A DNA stretch of 64,000 bases from contig CM026404.1 of NCBI GenBank assembly GCA_014843695.1, positions 58,267,931-58,331,930 on the forward strand, read 5' to 3'. Of the stretch, positions 40,601 through 54,200 are shown in pieces. Position 1 is the stretch's first letter, and the number at the start of each line of letters is the position of its first letter. Position numbers and translations under genes: made by a program. The notes beneath the pieces are model-generated. The model had not been told where the DNA came from and ran no database searches. It saw only the letters and a list, made by a program, of their open reading frames with translations. The DNA is from Archivesica marissinica (Eukaryota; Mollusca; Bivalvia; Venerida; Vesicomyidae).

Positions 40601-41320
40601 AATGATGTCGGGTTTTGTACTTTCGATGATGTTCTCAATTCTATCCTGCTTCTTCTTGATGGACTGACAGTTAATGTTCAAGATGCGGAGAGGTGGTCGA
40701 TTTGTCGCCGGTTGGTTTTGTTTATGTTGTTTTCGCTCTGGGGTTGAGGAATGAATTGGTTTGATCTGGCGGTTTGCATTTGGACTCGGTAGGTTGGTGC
40801 TACTGATTGAGAGAATACTATATGGATTGTTCGTAGAGATAGAGTAGAGGTCAAAGCATACGGTACTATAGTTGGGATTGTTGCAAACGATACAGTCCCA
40901 TCTGATGGCGCTGTCTTCGTTGAGGATACTGTATGTTCCAGTGTGAACATCCTGGCAGTCTATGCGATACCATTGGTCACACGTATCACACACCACCGCA
41001 CGGTGGTCCCAGGTGACGGGTTGGTCGCAGGTCCCGCATGGGTAGATGGTGGTCTCATTATGCATTGGACCCGGATTGAGCTGGACATCGTTGGAATTTG
41101 CCAGAAGTAGGATGAATATATAAATCAGACGGCCCGTTGGTTTGAAGTGCTTTTCTGTGTGTGTTTTAGCGATGGCAAGAAGAAGCTTCATGGTATGGCA
41201 ACTGTGTACATCAGCCCTGTTGCCGACTAGTGCCAGGGTATGGTCGGATACATGGATTTCCTGTGGAAGGATGTTTTTGGCAAGAACAACAATGGTGATA
41301 AGGTATAGCAGAAGTGTCAT
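37645..41320 (-). mobile_element. LINE-B: nearly complete CR1/Jockey-type non-LTR retrotransposon with 2A-like motif, PHD finger, endonuclease and reverse transcriptase
   Basis: Frame 1 runs from 41320 to 39341 (659 codons). In order: a hydrophobic N-terminus; a 2A-like motif at residues 78-85 (DVQLNPGP); a PHD-type zinc finger at about 95-150 (CGTC, CDTC, WDCIVC), where the usual His is Arg in WYRIDC; an AP-endonuclease domain from about 210 (LNINCQS, ATETWL, GGDFNLPGWDW, GFSDHDS). Two frameshifts follow, at about 39405 and about 39280. The reverse transcriptase then continues to the stop at 37877 with GVPQGSVLGPSLFLYYIND, RLFADDT and a C-terminal SFFPRTIKEWNSLP. Few lesions suggest a relatively young insertion. 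The 3' end (about 37645-37710) resembles the SINE1 tail. No separate ORF1 is seen. Confidence 0.93.
41066..41089 (-). other. 2A-like peptide motif in LINE-B
   Basis: Encodes DVQLNPGP. The 2A consensus is D-(V/I)-E-x-N-P-G-P; here Gln replaces Glu. It follows a hydrophobic stretch (LIYIFILLLANSN) and precedes the PHD finger. 2A-like sequences causing ribosome skipping have been reported in N-termini of AP-endonuclease-type non-LTR retrotransposons; activity of this variant is unknown. Confidence 0.7.
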
Positions 41321-41338
41321 TTTCCTTCTGTAAAAATA

Positions 41339-41522
41339 TTCTTTGTTTACATTATTTCCGCGGTGGTTGCTGTGTCAAACCGGAAGTGGGATCAAGAATT
41401 GGAAAAGTACGATGGAGATCACCAGGACGAAGATTTACCACAGATTTCTACCCTCAGATTGCAGATTAAACCTTCATGGATGTCTCTGCTAGCTTCCAAT
41501 ATCAGTAAAGAAGATTTAAAGG
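41339..41522 (+). other. Open coding-like segment, unassigned
   Basis: A stop-free frame with protein-like composition (SNRKWDQELEKYDGDHQDED, LRLQIKPSWMSLLASNISKE) ends at a plausible donor (AAG|GTATAG). No start codon or convincing acceptor is visible. It directly abuts the 5' end of LINE-B, so it may be an exon bordering the insertion, LINE 5' sequence read antisense, or chance. Confidence 0.25.
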
Positions 41523-41599
41523 TATAGTAATGAAATATTTCGGACTCGGAAGAAGAAAGACATGCAAACTTTAGCGCATGCGCACCCTCTAAATGGGCA

Positions 41600-41772
41600 G
41601 GCTCCAGCGGTTAACCAGTACTTGGTGTACCAACCTCCGTAAGTAACTGCCAACTTTTTCATATAAATGAGACACGGTCTGAGCGGGGCTCGAACCCGTG
41701 ACCATCAGCGATGGTAAGTTACCGTGGTATTTGTAGTCAGCGACCGTAACCACTCGACCACGTAGGCGGTTA
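41600..41772 (-). mobile_element. SINE4, minus strand
   Basis: Reverse of the copies at 47445 and 56290: GGCTCCAGCGGTTAACCAGT, TTTTTCATATAAATGAGACA, GGGGCTCGAACCCGTGAC, CCACTCGACCACGTAGGCGG. Confidence 0.82.
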
Positions 41773-41784
41773 TCTGGCTAATGT

Positions 41785-42061
41785 GTGTGTTTTACGTTTA
41801 TTTATCGTCGCTACCGGCGATGACTCCTGAAGAGATTAGTAATTTTAGAGTATGGAGGGTTGTGCAATGATACAGACAGAGACCCATTTCAGAGTCTCCT
41901 CTGGTTCTTTTACGTGCACGGTGTAAAGCACCGACACGAGACCTCGGTTTAACGTTCCATCTGAAAGACTGTTAATTTTATTATGGTCAGACGGAGGATC
42001 GAACCTGCGATCCCTGGATTACCAGTCCAGCGTGTAACCACTGGACTAACAGATCCGTCTG
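41785..42061 (-). mobile_element. SINE1, minus strand, inserted next to SINE4
   Basis: Part of the tail hairpin is deleted (CGCTACCGGCGATGACTCC). Flanked by TATCTGGCTAAT on both sides (target duplication). Confidence 0.88.
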
Positions 42062-42224
42062 TATCTGGCTAATCTAATGTCATTTTCTTTATATAGTGCG
42101 GTACGGTACGGAGAACATGATATAATTATCGTGGGTTATAATACACCAGTCTTAATTCGCTATTAATAATAACACTGACCAATGAAAATCATCGACATAT
42201 ATTTACTTTAGTAGATGTATCAAA

Positions 42225-42282
42225 ATGGCGACCGCCTGTCTGCGGTCCGCATTGTTGTTAAATAAAACCGTTGCAATCACAG
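42225..42282 (+). CDS. MRPS5: MRPS5 exon 1 (start, presequence)
   Basis: ATG in context AAAATGGCG, donor ACAG|GTAGCT, phase 1. The presequence has basic and hydroxylated residues without acidic ones, as expected for mitochondrial import. Confidence 0.82.
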
Positions 42283-45200
42283 GTAGCTAGCCATGTAGCC
42301 AATAATGCAAATCCGCATATTATACCGACAGACAACTTTCAACAATAATAAGTCTAAATTCTTATTCAACATAGAACACTAAAAATATGTTCGTGTCATT
42401 TTGAATGATATTCTAAGAAAATAACCTTGAAAATAATCTTCCAATCCTTGATATCATACCATTGATAGGGACCTCGATCATGTATGCAATTTATGTCAGT
42501 GTAGAAAAACACCATGTTTACGTCCCTGCAAGGGGTTTGACATTAATGTAACATACATACATACACCATATCCCTAATATCGGTGAATACTAAAAAGTGG
42601 TAATATCAGAATTAATCCAAATGAACTGCACATGGTCATTTTGTATTTACTATTGACAATTTCCGTCGGATTTCTGCAACTGTCCATAGCAAAAACTAGC
42701 TGAAATGTCATTTCTACGGGTAAATTTACCTTAATTTATTAAAAACTTGTTTTTTCCTCTTACACTCGTAAGTTTGTGTTCATGTTGTCAATATTTAGGT
42801 GAATTTCAATGAATTTGTTATCTATCGGCTGCATTTGACATTTGTAAGGTGCCCGCTACTCGTGTGACGTCACATGATTGCCTTATATGGCATGTATTGC
42901 TACTGGTATAAATTGTGAGGTGAAATTTACATTGTCACCGGTTATTGGTATCACCGCTTAAATAAAAGATGGAGGCATGTGCTGTTGCTTTCACTTTGTT
43001 TTTGATTTAATTACGATTTATTTCTTACTAACTAATATTGCATACAATAACATAAATATGATTATGCTTAATTGAGAGTGAACATTATTTGCACAGCCTC
43101 GATTTGGAACAAAAATACACAGGCTATTGCTTATGTCACCGGTTATCGGTATACCCAGGATAATATGAAAAAGGCATAGATCTAGTCTAGTCCTATGCAT
43201 TAATTTTTTTTTGATCTGTTATTTCGAGGTCTTATCTTTGAAGCTCATTTTCGCATAGCACTTTCTGCCCTGATCCGATGGCTGTATTTCGGATCAAGAT
43301 TTTGAATCTTTTCGGACATGAACAGTTAGAAATGTGTGCATTCGTGTTAAGAATAATCATAAATTTATATAGATAAACACCGTCTAAAATATATTATCTG
43401 ACCTCTGTGCATACGATTTTGCCGTTTGAAATCGACAGGTGTGATTCTCCCACCGTTTCTGTGCAAAAGAAATCCGAATGAATCATTTGTTAGTACATTT
43501 CATGCATATGAACAATTTGCTATTGAATGAAATATTATTAGGTTTACTGTAATGGTAGATAGATATTTATTTTTCCTCCAATATTTGAAGATTACAATAT
43601 ATTTACAAATAGATCAACATAAACATGCATAATTATATATAAACATACAAATTACATTATTTTCATATGTTAGAGGAGCTGTAAGAACAGCTGAATTCGC
43701 TCACCTAAGCATGTGATCATAATCGTCAACTGAACAGAAAATTATTGTATCAAAAGTGGGAAAATAAGTAATAACAAGAGACATAAGTAAATAAATAGTT
43801 AAGACCGTGGTGCGGATAAAGAATGAGCACACACAAAAAACAAACAAAAAAACAAGCAAACTCGCCTTATGCACTTTGTGCTCAGGCGAGTAGCACTAAA
43901 GAATGTCCAGGCTATGAGAACGTTAATTGCAACAAAGCAATTCTTGCCCAGGTCGAAACCGCAAAAGTTTGAACAATAAAGCAATTATGTTCAGGTAGCG
44001 AAAAGCATGACACGAACCTTAGAAACAATGAAAGGTAAGTGCCTTACGGACAATCTATCAAAATGTTGACTCGATAATCTGCCAAATTGCCTAGACCGAA
44101 AACGAAATGCTAGTTCAAAATGAACAGCAAACCAGTCAAATGTGTACCTAAAATAAATGTAGTATTGTATTAAGCATTTAATTACAAAATTAAATAAAGA
44201 ATGATACACACTTGGCAAGATAAGCTTTAGTCCCTAATTTGCGTTCATTTATTCATGCACAATGTTTCATTGTCACAGCACAGCACAACGCAGTTATACG
44301 TTATATCCCTGTTCATTACTTATACATCAAACATGTGCAACAGCGTCTTCAGCAGCTTAAAGTTTTCAAACATGCAATTCTCAGTAACATTAAATGCAGC
44401 GTTTATCAAACTATTACATTGCTCATATGGTGATTGCTTAATGAAATCAACATAGTATTGTTTATCACAAATATCAAACCAGATCACGACCAACGTCTTG
44501 TAAAGTTCATAGTTACTAGGACTGTGACATATTGTGTGTTCAATAATGTTTTCGCAAAAGAAAGAACACTTGCGACAATTTCTCGGAAAAGACCTAGATA
44601 CCATGATACTCATAATAATCACAGCTTTTTTACAAAATGGTATGAGCTCTTGCCTTTTCCTACATACCGACCAGAGATAACAAGGGTTGTTTAAGCTAAA
44701 GTGTTCACTTAACACTTGCATTTCACTTAATGAGCACAGGCGGTTTAGTCTTTGACCATTGTTAACAACAGTGACGTTTTGGTACACTATTCTCTTCCAA
44801 GTTAGCTTTACGGGAAATGATCCAGTTTCAATATAGGTTTGAAGGAAACATTCTAAACCGTATCTACGTAACGCTCGGTAGATGTCTGCAATGAATCCGG
44901 AATATTGTGATTCTCCGTTCATATACCGAACTAGTCTGTTTGTGAACACTTGTTTTGCCAAATAACGACTCGGTAATCTGCAAAGTTGACCAAAGAACTG
45001 CAATTTGCATGTGTCAATAATTCCTTCAATGCTGTCTAAATTAAATGCACACAATGAAAAATCAGTACTTGTTGACACATTTAAATTTTGTGCGAATTTT
45101 ATGACAAACCGATGGGCCATTTCCAACATTGACATATCTGACCAATATATTCAAAATGGACGAAATTGAATTTTGAAACTCTCCCATGAAATTTAAACGA

Positions 45201-48200
45201 TGGTTACATGCATAATATTGTGTCAAGAGACGTTATAGACTGTGCAGAATTCAAACAACGGTATGTGTGTTTGACACCTTCTTAACAATTTTAATTTATA
45301 AAAACTATTTTTTAGAATATAAAATATGCTAGATTTTACTATGAAGGCATTTTTCAAAGTCTAAGCACTAATCCTCAATTACACACGTATACATAAAAAT
45401 AAAATTTTAACTTTTTATAAATTAAAATTGCTAGCAAGATTAACGCACATACCGTTGCTTGAATTCTGCAGTCTATAGCATCTCTTGACACAATATTATA
45501 CACAAAATCAACGTTTAAATTTCATGAACAGGGGAAACTCCACTGTGCCTACAGATATATTTGAAAATATACGCAAGTAATTCTCTAGTTTTATAATAAA
45601 TTATTTTTATAATCAATTATTTTCAGATGCCGTCCTCCATCTCTCCCATTTCCACCCAGCTGTATGCAGACCTGTCAGTGTATTGAGTCAGATGATAATT
45701 ATTCGACATGGATCATTTTTCAACAAGAGTATGTGCTTTATTCATTCACTGAAAGAAGTCTGTTTAATTTTCATCACTCGGACAGAAGTCATAAAAATTT
45801 TAATTCTTGTCTGTTTGTTGCACAACTTGTTTTGTACATTGCCAGGCTGTTTGAACTGTTATTTTCATGGCACTGTTTGTAAATAGTTTGAAGCTGAAGC
45901 TTGAAATCTAAATCTTCCACTCTATTGGTGAATGCACAATTGTATAGTATACATAATTGAAAGGGGCAACTCTTGTAGTGACTGATATGAACACTTCGTT
46001 TTATAGTTATATAAATAAGACCTCTACATAAAAAAATTGTTCTGTTATTTCGAGGTCTTATCGTTAAAGCTCATTTTCGCATAGCACTTTCTGCCCTGAT
46101 CCGATGGCGGGATTTCTGACCAATATTTTGAAGCTTTTCGGACATGAACTGTTATAAAAAATAGTGTATTGGTGTTAAGAATAATCCTAAATATAGATAT
46201 AATTATTAAAAACTTTTAAAATATATTGTCGTTGTGCATATCATTTAGCTGTTTGAAATCGACAAGTGAGATTCTCCCATTTTTTCTGCACAGTCTTCAC
46301 AAAAGAAATCCGAATGAATGATTTTTTAGTACATTTCATGCGTATGAACAATTGGATATTAAACGAAATCTTATTTAGTTCACCGTAATGGCACGGAGAT
46401 AAATCTTGTAAACATTTTCGTCTATTTTCGCAATAATCAAATATTCAAAATGGACGAATGAACGTTGATTTCATGTATAATATTGTGTCAAGAGAAATTT
46501 GTAGTAGCAATGCATTTATACGTGAAAAAATGCATTTTATTTGCTTTTTGAGATGTATTGTCGCTTTAAGCACTCTTTGCAACATCTCTGTGATTGTAGC
46601 ATGCATGAAGGTTTTAATTCCATATCTCATAGTTTTATCTATCGATTTAAAGTGATGTGAAAATTGTTGCAGTCTGCTGTTTGGTGTGCCTCGAAACCCA
46701 ACTCAACAACGACAACAAACTTATTGGACCAATGTACGTGTTGACATTAATTCAAGTCTCTTTTATTGTGTTAATTGCAGAAGATGCCGAGTCAGTGTGG
46801 GACAGTGCCACGTCAGTTAGTAATGCAGGCAAGAGGGGTGGTCGAGCCAGTCGTGGAAAGCTTGTTAAGAGAGTGAACTTGAATGCAGGACAGAGAATGG
46901 GCGAAGGTAATATGTAGCAGTTAACCCATTCAACTCCAAGTAACTCACATGGACTGGTCCATGATATTCATAAACCAATAAATGAATCAGAAAATCACAT
47001 TTGGACAAGTTCATTTATCAAAATGAGTAATTATGTCTAAAAATAGTCATATCACTGGCAAAAAGTGCAGATCCTGATGAGACGGCTCATCACGAGCCGG
47101 CTCATCTGGATCTACACTTTTTGTAAGCCTATTTAGAGGTCTGTGGTGTTGAAAGGGTTAAATGTAGAAGGCCAACATTTATATTCAAGAATCTGTAATG
47201 AAATTTGATAGAAAACAAATGTATTCCTAGTATTTCATGCATAGAACAAGTAGAATTAGCAAAAACAAGTATCAATATGATACAGTGTAGAGAGTTAATT
47301 TTCAGCCATGGCCTACACAGCCATTCGTCATAGAGATTGGTTAATATAGATCGCACATTCTTCAGTTATGTGTAATCGATATTCGGTTTTTTTTTGCGGC
47401 ATATTTTCACAGTGAAAACAATTTGTTCCATAGGTAGTCCGCCTCCGTGGTCGAGTGGTTAAGGTCGCTGACTTGTATACCACTGTAACCTATCATCACT
47501 GATCGTCACGGGTACGAGCCCCGCTCAGGCCGTGTCTCATTTATATGAAAAAGTTGGTAGTTTCTTACGGAGGTTGGTGCACCCAAGTACTGGTTAACTG
47601 CTGGAGCCTGCCCAGGAAAGGTGTTGTTAAGTAACCTGCCTTGCCTAAGGGCACAATCGTATCGGCTCCAGCGCGGCTCGAACTCCAGACCTTTCGCACC
47701 TGACGCGAATGCGCTATCACGGCTTCCAATTGGTTAACAGATGAATAACCTATGATTGACTCAGTACCATTTCAATTGGCCTCTTTGTATCTCTGGTTCC
47801 CATAACCTAACTGCTGTTTTATTACTCCTACTAAATGTAAAGTATGTTTATTTCTGTAGGTGTGTCGGGTCTTAGGTTCCCTGGGTTATCTACAAGATTA
47901 AGTGGACAGGAGAGAATAGTTGACCTCGGAATCCGCAAATCAAATATAGAGAGGGATCCGGCGGCTGCTGAAGCTAGTAGAATACAAAAGAAGAAGACTA
48001 AGCGCAGGCTGGATCCCTTGGATAGAGGTTACCGTGGATCCAGAATTCCGGGAAGGAAGGTGGAAAATCCAGACCCTATTGAGGACTGTAAGTCTGAACA
48101 AGCTTTTGTGAACAATTCTAATAAAAGCTATTATTTATTGTTCTTCTTTTGTACAAAGAGCATATATGCATGGAAATTGTAATCACACAGGTTGCAGGAA

Positions 48201-51200
48201 GATAACAAAGGATTGGAAAACAAGATAAATACAATCTTATATAAATTCCTCTCTTCTGGAAATTGATCATCGTACAATACTGCTTTATCTTCTGTGTTAT
48301 GATAAGATTTAGTAGGGTGCAAATTTGTCACGTCCTCTAAGGCTCTAATCCCCCCCCCCCACACATAGTGGAGCGATAATGTCTGAATGTTTGTCTGCGC
48401 CATTTCTGTCGCCAATTGAAAAACACTGGAGCCAATTTAAAAAACTTGGAGCCAACTAAGAGCCATATATAGTTCACAAATAAATATTTGAAGCCATGTA
48501 TTTGACAAAACATGTGCCAAAAAATGTTTTTTTAAAAAGTTGCGCCGAATATTTTCGCCAATTCACAAAATTTAGTGCCAATATTTTTATATTTTTTGGC
48601 GCCATTGGCGACAGACAGCGGGAACCCTGAGACATACCAGTACATGATACATGCCAGTACATGACGCATACCAGTACATGATACATACCAGTACATGATA
48701 CATACCAGTACATGATACATACCAGTACATGAGATATACCAGTACATGAGATATACCAGTACATGATACATACCAGTACATGAGATATACCAGTACATGA
48801 TACATACCAGTACATGATACATACCAGTACATGAGATATACCAGTACATGATACCAGGGCTTCGAAAATTTTCAAAACCAAATCGGTCCAGGCCGAAATC
48901 GAGTCAGTACCCCCCCCCCCATCATGTCCTGCCAATATTTTTGCACCCCCCCCATAAAATCGTAAGTAAGTAAACCCAATTTGCTTTTTTTGCTTTATTT
49001 CCATGCTGTCACCAGTCAATTATATTTAAAAATCGCATGTATGTTCAGGACAAACTGTACTTTACCCGTTACTATAGGTCTGGTAAATTTTCCTTTTGTC
49101 TAATAATAGTTTTAAGTGTACGGCATTTAAAAATAAATGAATGGTAGGACATTTTGATAGAGGTAAATTTTATCTAGTCACCTGTATCACCGGTGGAAGC
49201 GGGTGAACTCGGCCCAAATCGAACTCGGTCCCGTCAAACTATATTATATCAACTGCCTCTGAAAATGTGGTATCTGATCAGGGTCTGCACTGTTTGTCGG
49301 TTACGTCGGCAAACCATAGTGGACGCTGATGAGTTGTAAATGACAGACGGAACGCATCCGACACACTGGTGTACACATTGTGTGTACAAACAGATGTGCA
49401 CAGGGCTAGCGACGGGAACGCTGCGTTCATTAGCCCCAAAATTTGAACGGATTTTCGGATTTCTATTTAAAATATTAATTATTATTTAATTGCAAATTAA
49501 TCCTAGCACACTTCTTTAATTTAATGCAAACATTTTAAAAACTAATTCTTTATAAAATTCTAAAATAATCGACTGTCAATCATTCAGTCCACTTCAAAGA
49601 AACTAACAAATGTCGGTAGTTTTGCTGTAAACATCAAACGATTACCGCACTAATTTCATGTAATTGACATTACATGCATTGATCGCCTGATCACCATGGA
49701 GACATGGGGCCTCAGGTGGAAATTATCCAGTTCGATCGTAAATTGGAAACGTGTGAAATGTGTCAACGGATTATACTTACCAAATTAGGTTCGTTATAGA
49801 CCGATTTCTTGACTTGTTCAACAATATTTTGGACCGATTTTTAAAGGTATTTTGACTGTTAGAATCGGTCTGAAATGATAAAAATCGGTCGAAAACCGAC
49901 AAACTGGTAATTTTCGAAGCCCTGCATGATACATACCAGTACATGATACATACCAGTACATGAGACATACCACTACATGAAACATACCAGTACATGATAC
50001 ATACCAGTACATGAGATATACCAGTACATGAGATATACCAGTACATGAGATATACCAGTACATGAGATATACCAGTACATGATACATACCAGTACATGAG
50101 ATATACCAGTACATGATACATACCAGTACACGAGATATACCAGTACATGATACATACCAGTACATGAGATATACCAGTACATGATACATACCAGTACATG
50201 AGATATACCAGTACATGATACATGCCAGTACATGATACATGCCAGTACATGATACATACCAGTACATGATACATACCAGTACATGAGATATACCAGTACA
50301 TGACACATACCAGTACATGATACATACCAGTACATGATACATACCAGTACATGATACATACCAGTACATGATACATACCAGTACATGATACATACCAGTA
50401 CATGATACATACCAGTACATAAGATATACCAGTACATAAGATATACCAGTACATGAGATATACCAGTACATGAGATATACCAGTACATGATACATACCAG
50501 TACATGATACATACCAGTACATGAGATATACCAGTACATGAGATATACCAGTACATGATACATACCAGTACATGAGATATACCAGTACATGATACATACC
50601 AGTACATGAGATATACCAGTACATGAGATATACCAGTACATGATACATACCAGTACATGAGATATACCAGTACATGAGATATACCAGTACATGAGATATA
50701 CCAGTACATGACACATACCAGTACATGAGATATACCAGTACATGACACATACCAGTACATGCTACATACCAGTACATGATACATACCAGTACATGAGATA
50801 TACCAGTACATGAGATATACCAGTACATGAGATATACCAGTACATGATACATACCAGTACATGAGATATACCAGTACATGATACATACCAGTACATGAGA
50901 TATACCAGTACATGAGATATACCAGTACATGATACATACCAGTACATGAGATATACCAGTACATGAGATATACCAGTACATGAGATATACCAGTACATGA
51001 CACATACCAGTACATGAGATATACCAGTACATGACACATACCAGTACATGATACATACCAGTACATGATACATACCAGTACATGAGATATACCAGTACAT
51101 GAGATATACCAGTACATGAGATATACCAGTACATGATACATACCAGTACATGAGATATACCAGTACATGATACATACCAGTACATGAGATATACCAGTAC

Positions 51201-54200
51201 ATGAGATATACCAGTACATGATACATACCAGTACATGATACATACCAGTACATGATACATACCAGTACATGATATATACCAGTACATGACACATACCAGT
51301 ACATGATACATACCAGTACATGACACATAATAGTACATGAGATATACCAGTACATGATACATACCAGTACATGATACATACCAGTACATGATACATACCA
51401 GTACATGAGATATACCAGTACATGAGATATACCAGTACATGAGATATACCAGTACATGAGATATACCAGTACATGAGATATACCAGTACATGAGATATAC
51501 CAGTACATGAGATATACCAGTACATGATACATACAAGTACATGACACATACCAGTACATGAGATATACCAGTACATGACACATACCAGTACATGAGATAT
51601 ACCAGTACATGAGATATACCAGTACATGCTGTTGTTTCATACCATTTAATATCCCAATCTTAAAATTGTTCTTTCTTTGTTTCAGACAATTTCAAAGACT
51701 TTGGAACATACGTAATAGAGGTAAATGTTTGAATATAAACTTAAAAGATATTCCTTTTCATATGTCGAGTTATGTAATACATTTGGATGTTATCTACCGG
51801 TATATAGCAGATGTTCTCTATACAGCAGAAGGCGTACTGTTTCTACATTTATGCGTCTTGTGTTTTTTATCATCGCTGCCAGTTTCCCACATTAGCGATT
51901 CCTCCTGAAGAGATTAGTCATTTCATAAAATTTGGAACATTTTAAATGAATCTAAATAATCTATTTAAAAAATGTTGATATTCTTTTGTTTAATTTGATT
52001 TCTTTTGTTTTATTACAGAGCAAAAGAGTGTCCAACATTACTGCTAGTCAGGGGACAATATTCAGCTCATACATGATTGTTGCTGTTGGCAACAAAAAAG
52101 GGTTATTTGGTAAACTTTAATTTTGTCTTTTCATCTTTTACTAAATTTAGAAAACTTTATTTACGATTGCGAAGCAAGATCTAACAACTTATATTAATCA
52201 CTCTCGTTTGCGCGGATGAAAACGTATATGTGGTCATTCGTGTGGGAGGAAATCGGAGAAAACCCACCTGTCCGAACTGGCGACCACCGTACCATCTCAC
52301 ATATTTCCCTGTCTGGGGATCGAACCCAGGTTGCATTGGTGAGAAGCGAGCGCGCTAACCACTGTGCTAATCGGAAATTTAGAGTTTGCATTATGCTAAA
52401 TATCTACTTGTTGGCAAGTTATGTTCAAAGTCAAATATGAGATAGTTTGAGCTCCAGTTGCCATGGAAACTGAAGTAGACACTTTAAATAACTTTCAGGA
52501 TTTGTTTGCTGGATTTCAAAATTTCACTAAAATATTGTGTTAATTTTTTCCCTCGGTTCCATTCATCAATAATCGTGGGTACCATGAGTATCTGGAACCA
52601 GGCAAAATATTGTCAGGTCATGTTGTGAAATTGGTTTGATCTGTCAACAAACATGGTGCCGCCAGGGGCACCAGTATCTTATTTATGGAGGTATCCTTAA
52701 AGCGACACTACATCAGTGAAAACACAAATTTCTACAGAATGTATAATGTGGAAGTCGTAATAGCGCAGTGGATGCGCGTTCGCTTCAGGTGCGAAAGGTC
52801 CAGAGTTCGAACCCCACTGGAGCCGTTACGAGTGTGCCCTTAGGCAAGGCATTTAAATTCCACGTTGCCTCTTCTCTCTCCCTCGTGGCAATGGATTCCA
52901 TCAGGAATGAGGTCTCGAGAGTAATTTATATAAGTTGAAATAACTTGTTTCGCAATCGAGCTAAAATAAATTTGTATAAACTAATAACCTTGAATACCCA
53001 ATGAGAAAAAAATGCATGAGTACCGTATTTTTGAATGCACAATTCAGTTTAGTGAATACCCAATTTAATATCAAATGATGGGGGTAATACCCAATTTAAT
53101 ATCAAATGATGGGGGTAATACCCAATTTAATATCAAATGATGGGGGTAATACCCAATTTAATATCAAATGATGGGGGTAATACCCAATTTAATATCAAAT
53201 GATGGGGGTAATACCCAATTAATTTCAAAAGCTTATTTATTTGCTCTGATACGGTATAATTTTTTTCCAAATATTTGTCTCAAAAACTGAGTATTTCAAC
53301 TAATAAGCAAACGTCGTATACACACGGCTTGTTGACATAACAACATAATGTAATCATCCATGCACAACTCGTGTATCCTGAATAACACGATGTATGCTAC
53401 AGATTTACCGTTATATCTCACTTGTGCCTATATATTTGTAGACTATTCTTAGTTAATTTATCTGTAAACGACATTATCTCGAGTTTAGTACCGACTCTGA
53501 TGACAAAACAAACGTCAAGTCAGGAGCGTGGATGACCGTTATATAAAACCATACTTTCGATCCACAAAAACACTGTTTATTGATTCAATGTTAGTGTTCG
53601 TATGTATTCGGAAGAATTTGTAGTAGCAATGCATTTATACGTGAACAACTGCATTTTATTTGCTTTTTGCGATGTAATGTCGCTTTAATCCTCAAAATAG
53701 GAATACATTTCATTCATACAATTGTGGCTATGAAACACACAGAAGAATGTGCACTTACAAGCTAATAATGTAGAAGCTGAAAGAGAAATATTATGTGGTA
53801 CATGATAATCAATTCTAGGTATGGCTATCGGGAAGGGATCAAGTCCAGTAGCTGCATTAAAAACTGTAAGTATGATATAGTAAGAAATTATCCATGTTCC
53901 ATATACTAACTGGTGGCCGAGTGGTCACTGTCGTCGACTTCAAATCACTTGACCCTCACCGCTGTAGGTTCGAATCGCATTTGGGGATGCTGGCTTGTGG
54001 CAGGTCAGTGGTTCTACATGGATGGATGTCCGTTCGTGCCTGCAATACTGCTCGGAGGGACATCAAGGGTCTTCCTCCATCAATAATAGCTGGAGGGTCG
54101 CCATATTACCTAAGCTGTTGGTGCAACGTTAAACCCCCCCCAAAAAATCCATTTACTAACTGTGGACTGTGCGGAATACTAGTGTGCATTCAGGTGCGGA

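Larger units (their letters stand above)
52697..53688. mobile_element. TTAA-flanked element, complete, with nested SINE3 and tandem repeat
   Basis: Termini AGCGACACTACATC and GATGTAATGTCGCT inside TTAA on both sides; reverse-orientation homologue of 34983-35620, enlarged by the SINE3 at 52746 and a 31-bp repeat. Confidence 0.78.

Noticed and set aside
46657..46780. Extra upstream MRPS5 coding in frame with exon 3 (reading VCCLVCLETQ)
   Set aside because: The frame is open, but the possible donor (AT|GTACGT) has the wrong phase for exon 3, whereas exon 2 at 45627-45728 fits both phase and the conserved SFFNK motif.
49777..51640. Frame of 616 residues with MYWYISCTG repeats, and its overlapping partners
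   Set aside because: A 17-bp unit without stops is open in all three minus-strand frames; this is periodicity, not coding. The frame also runs across the edge of a transposon.
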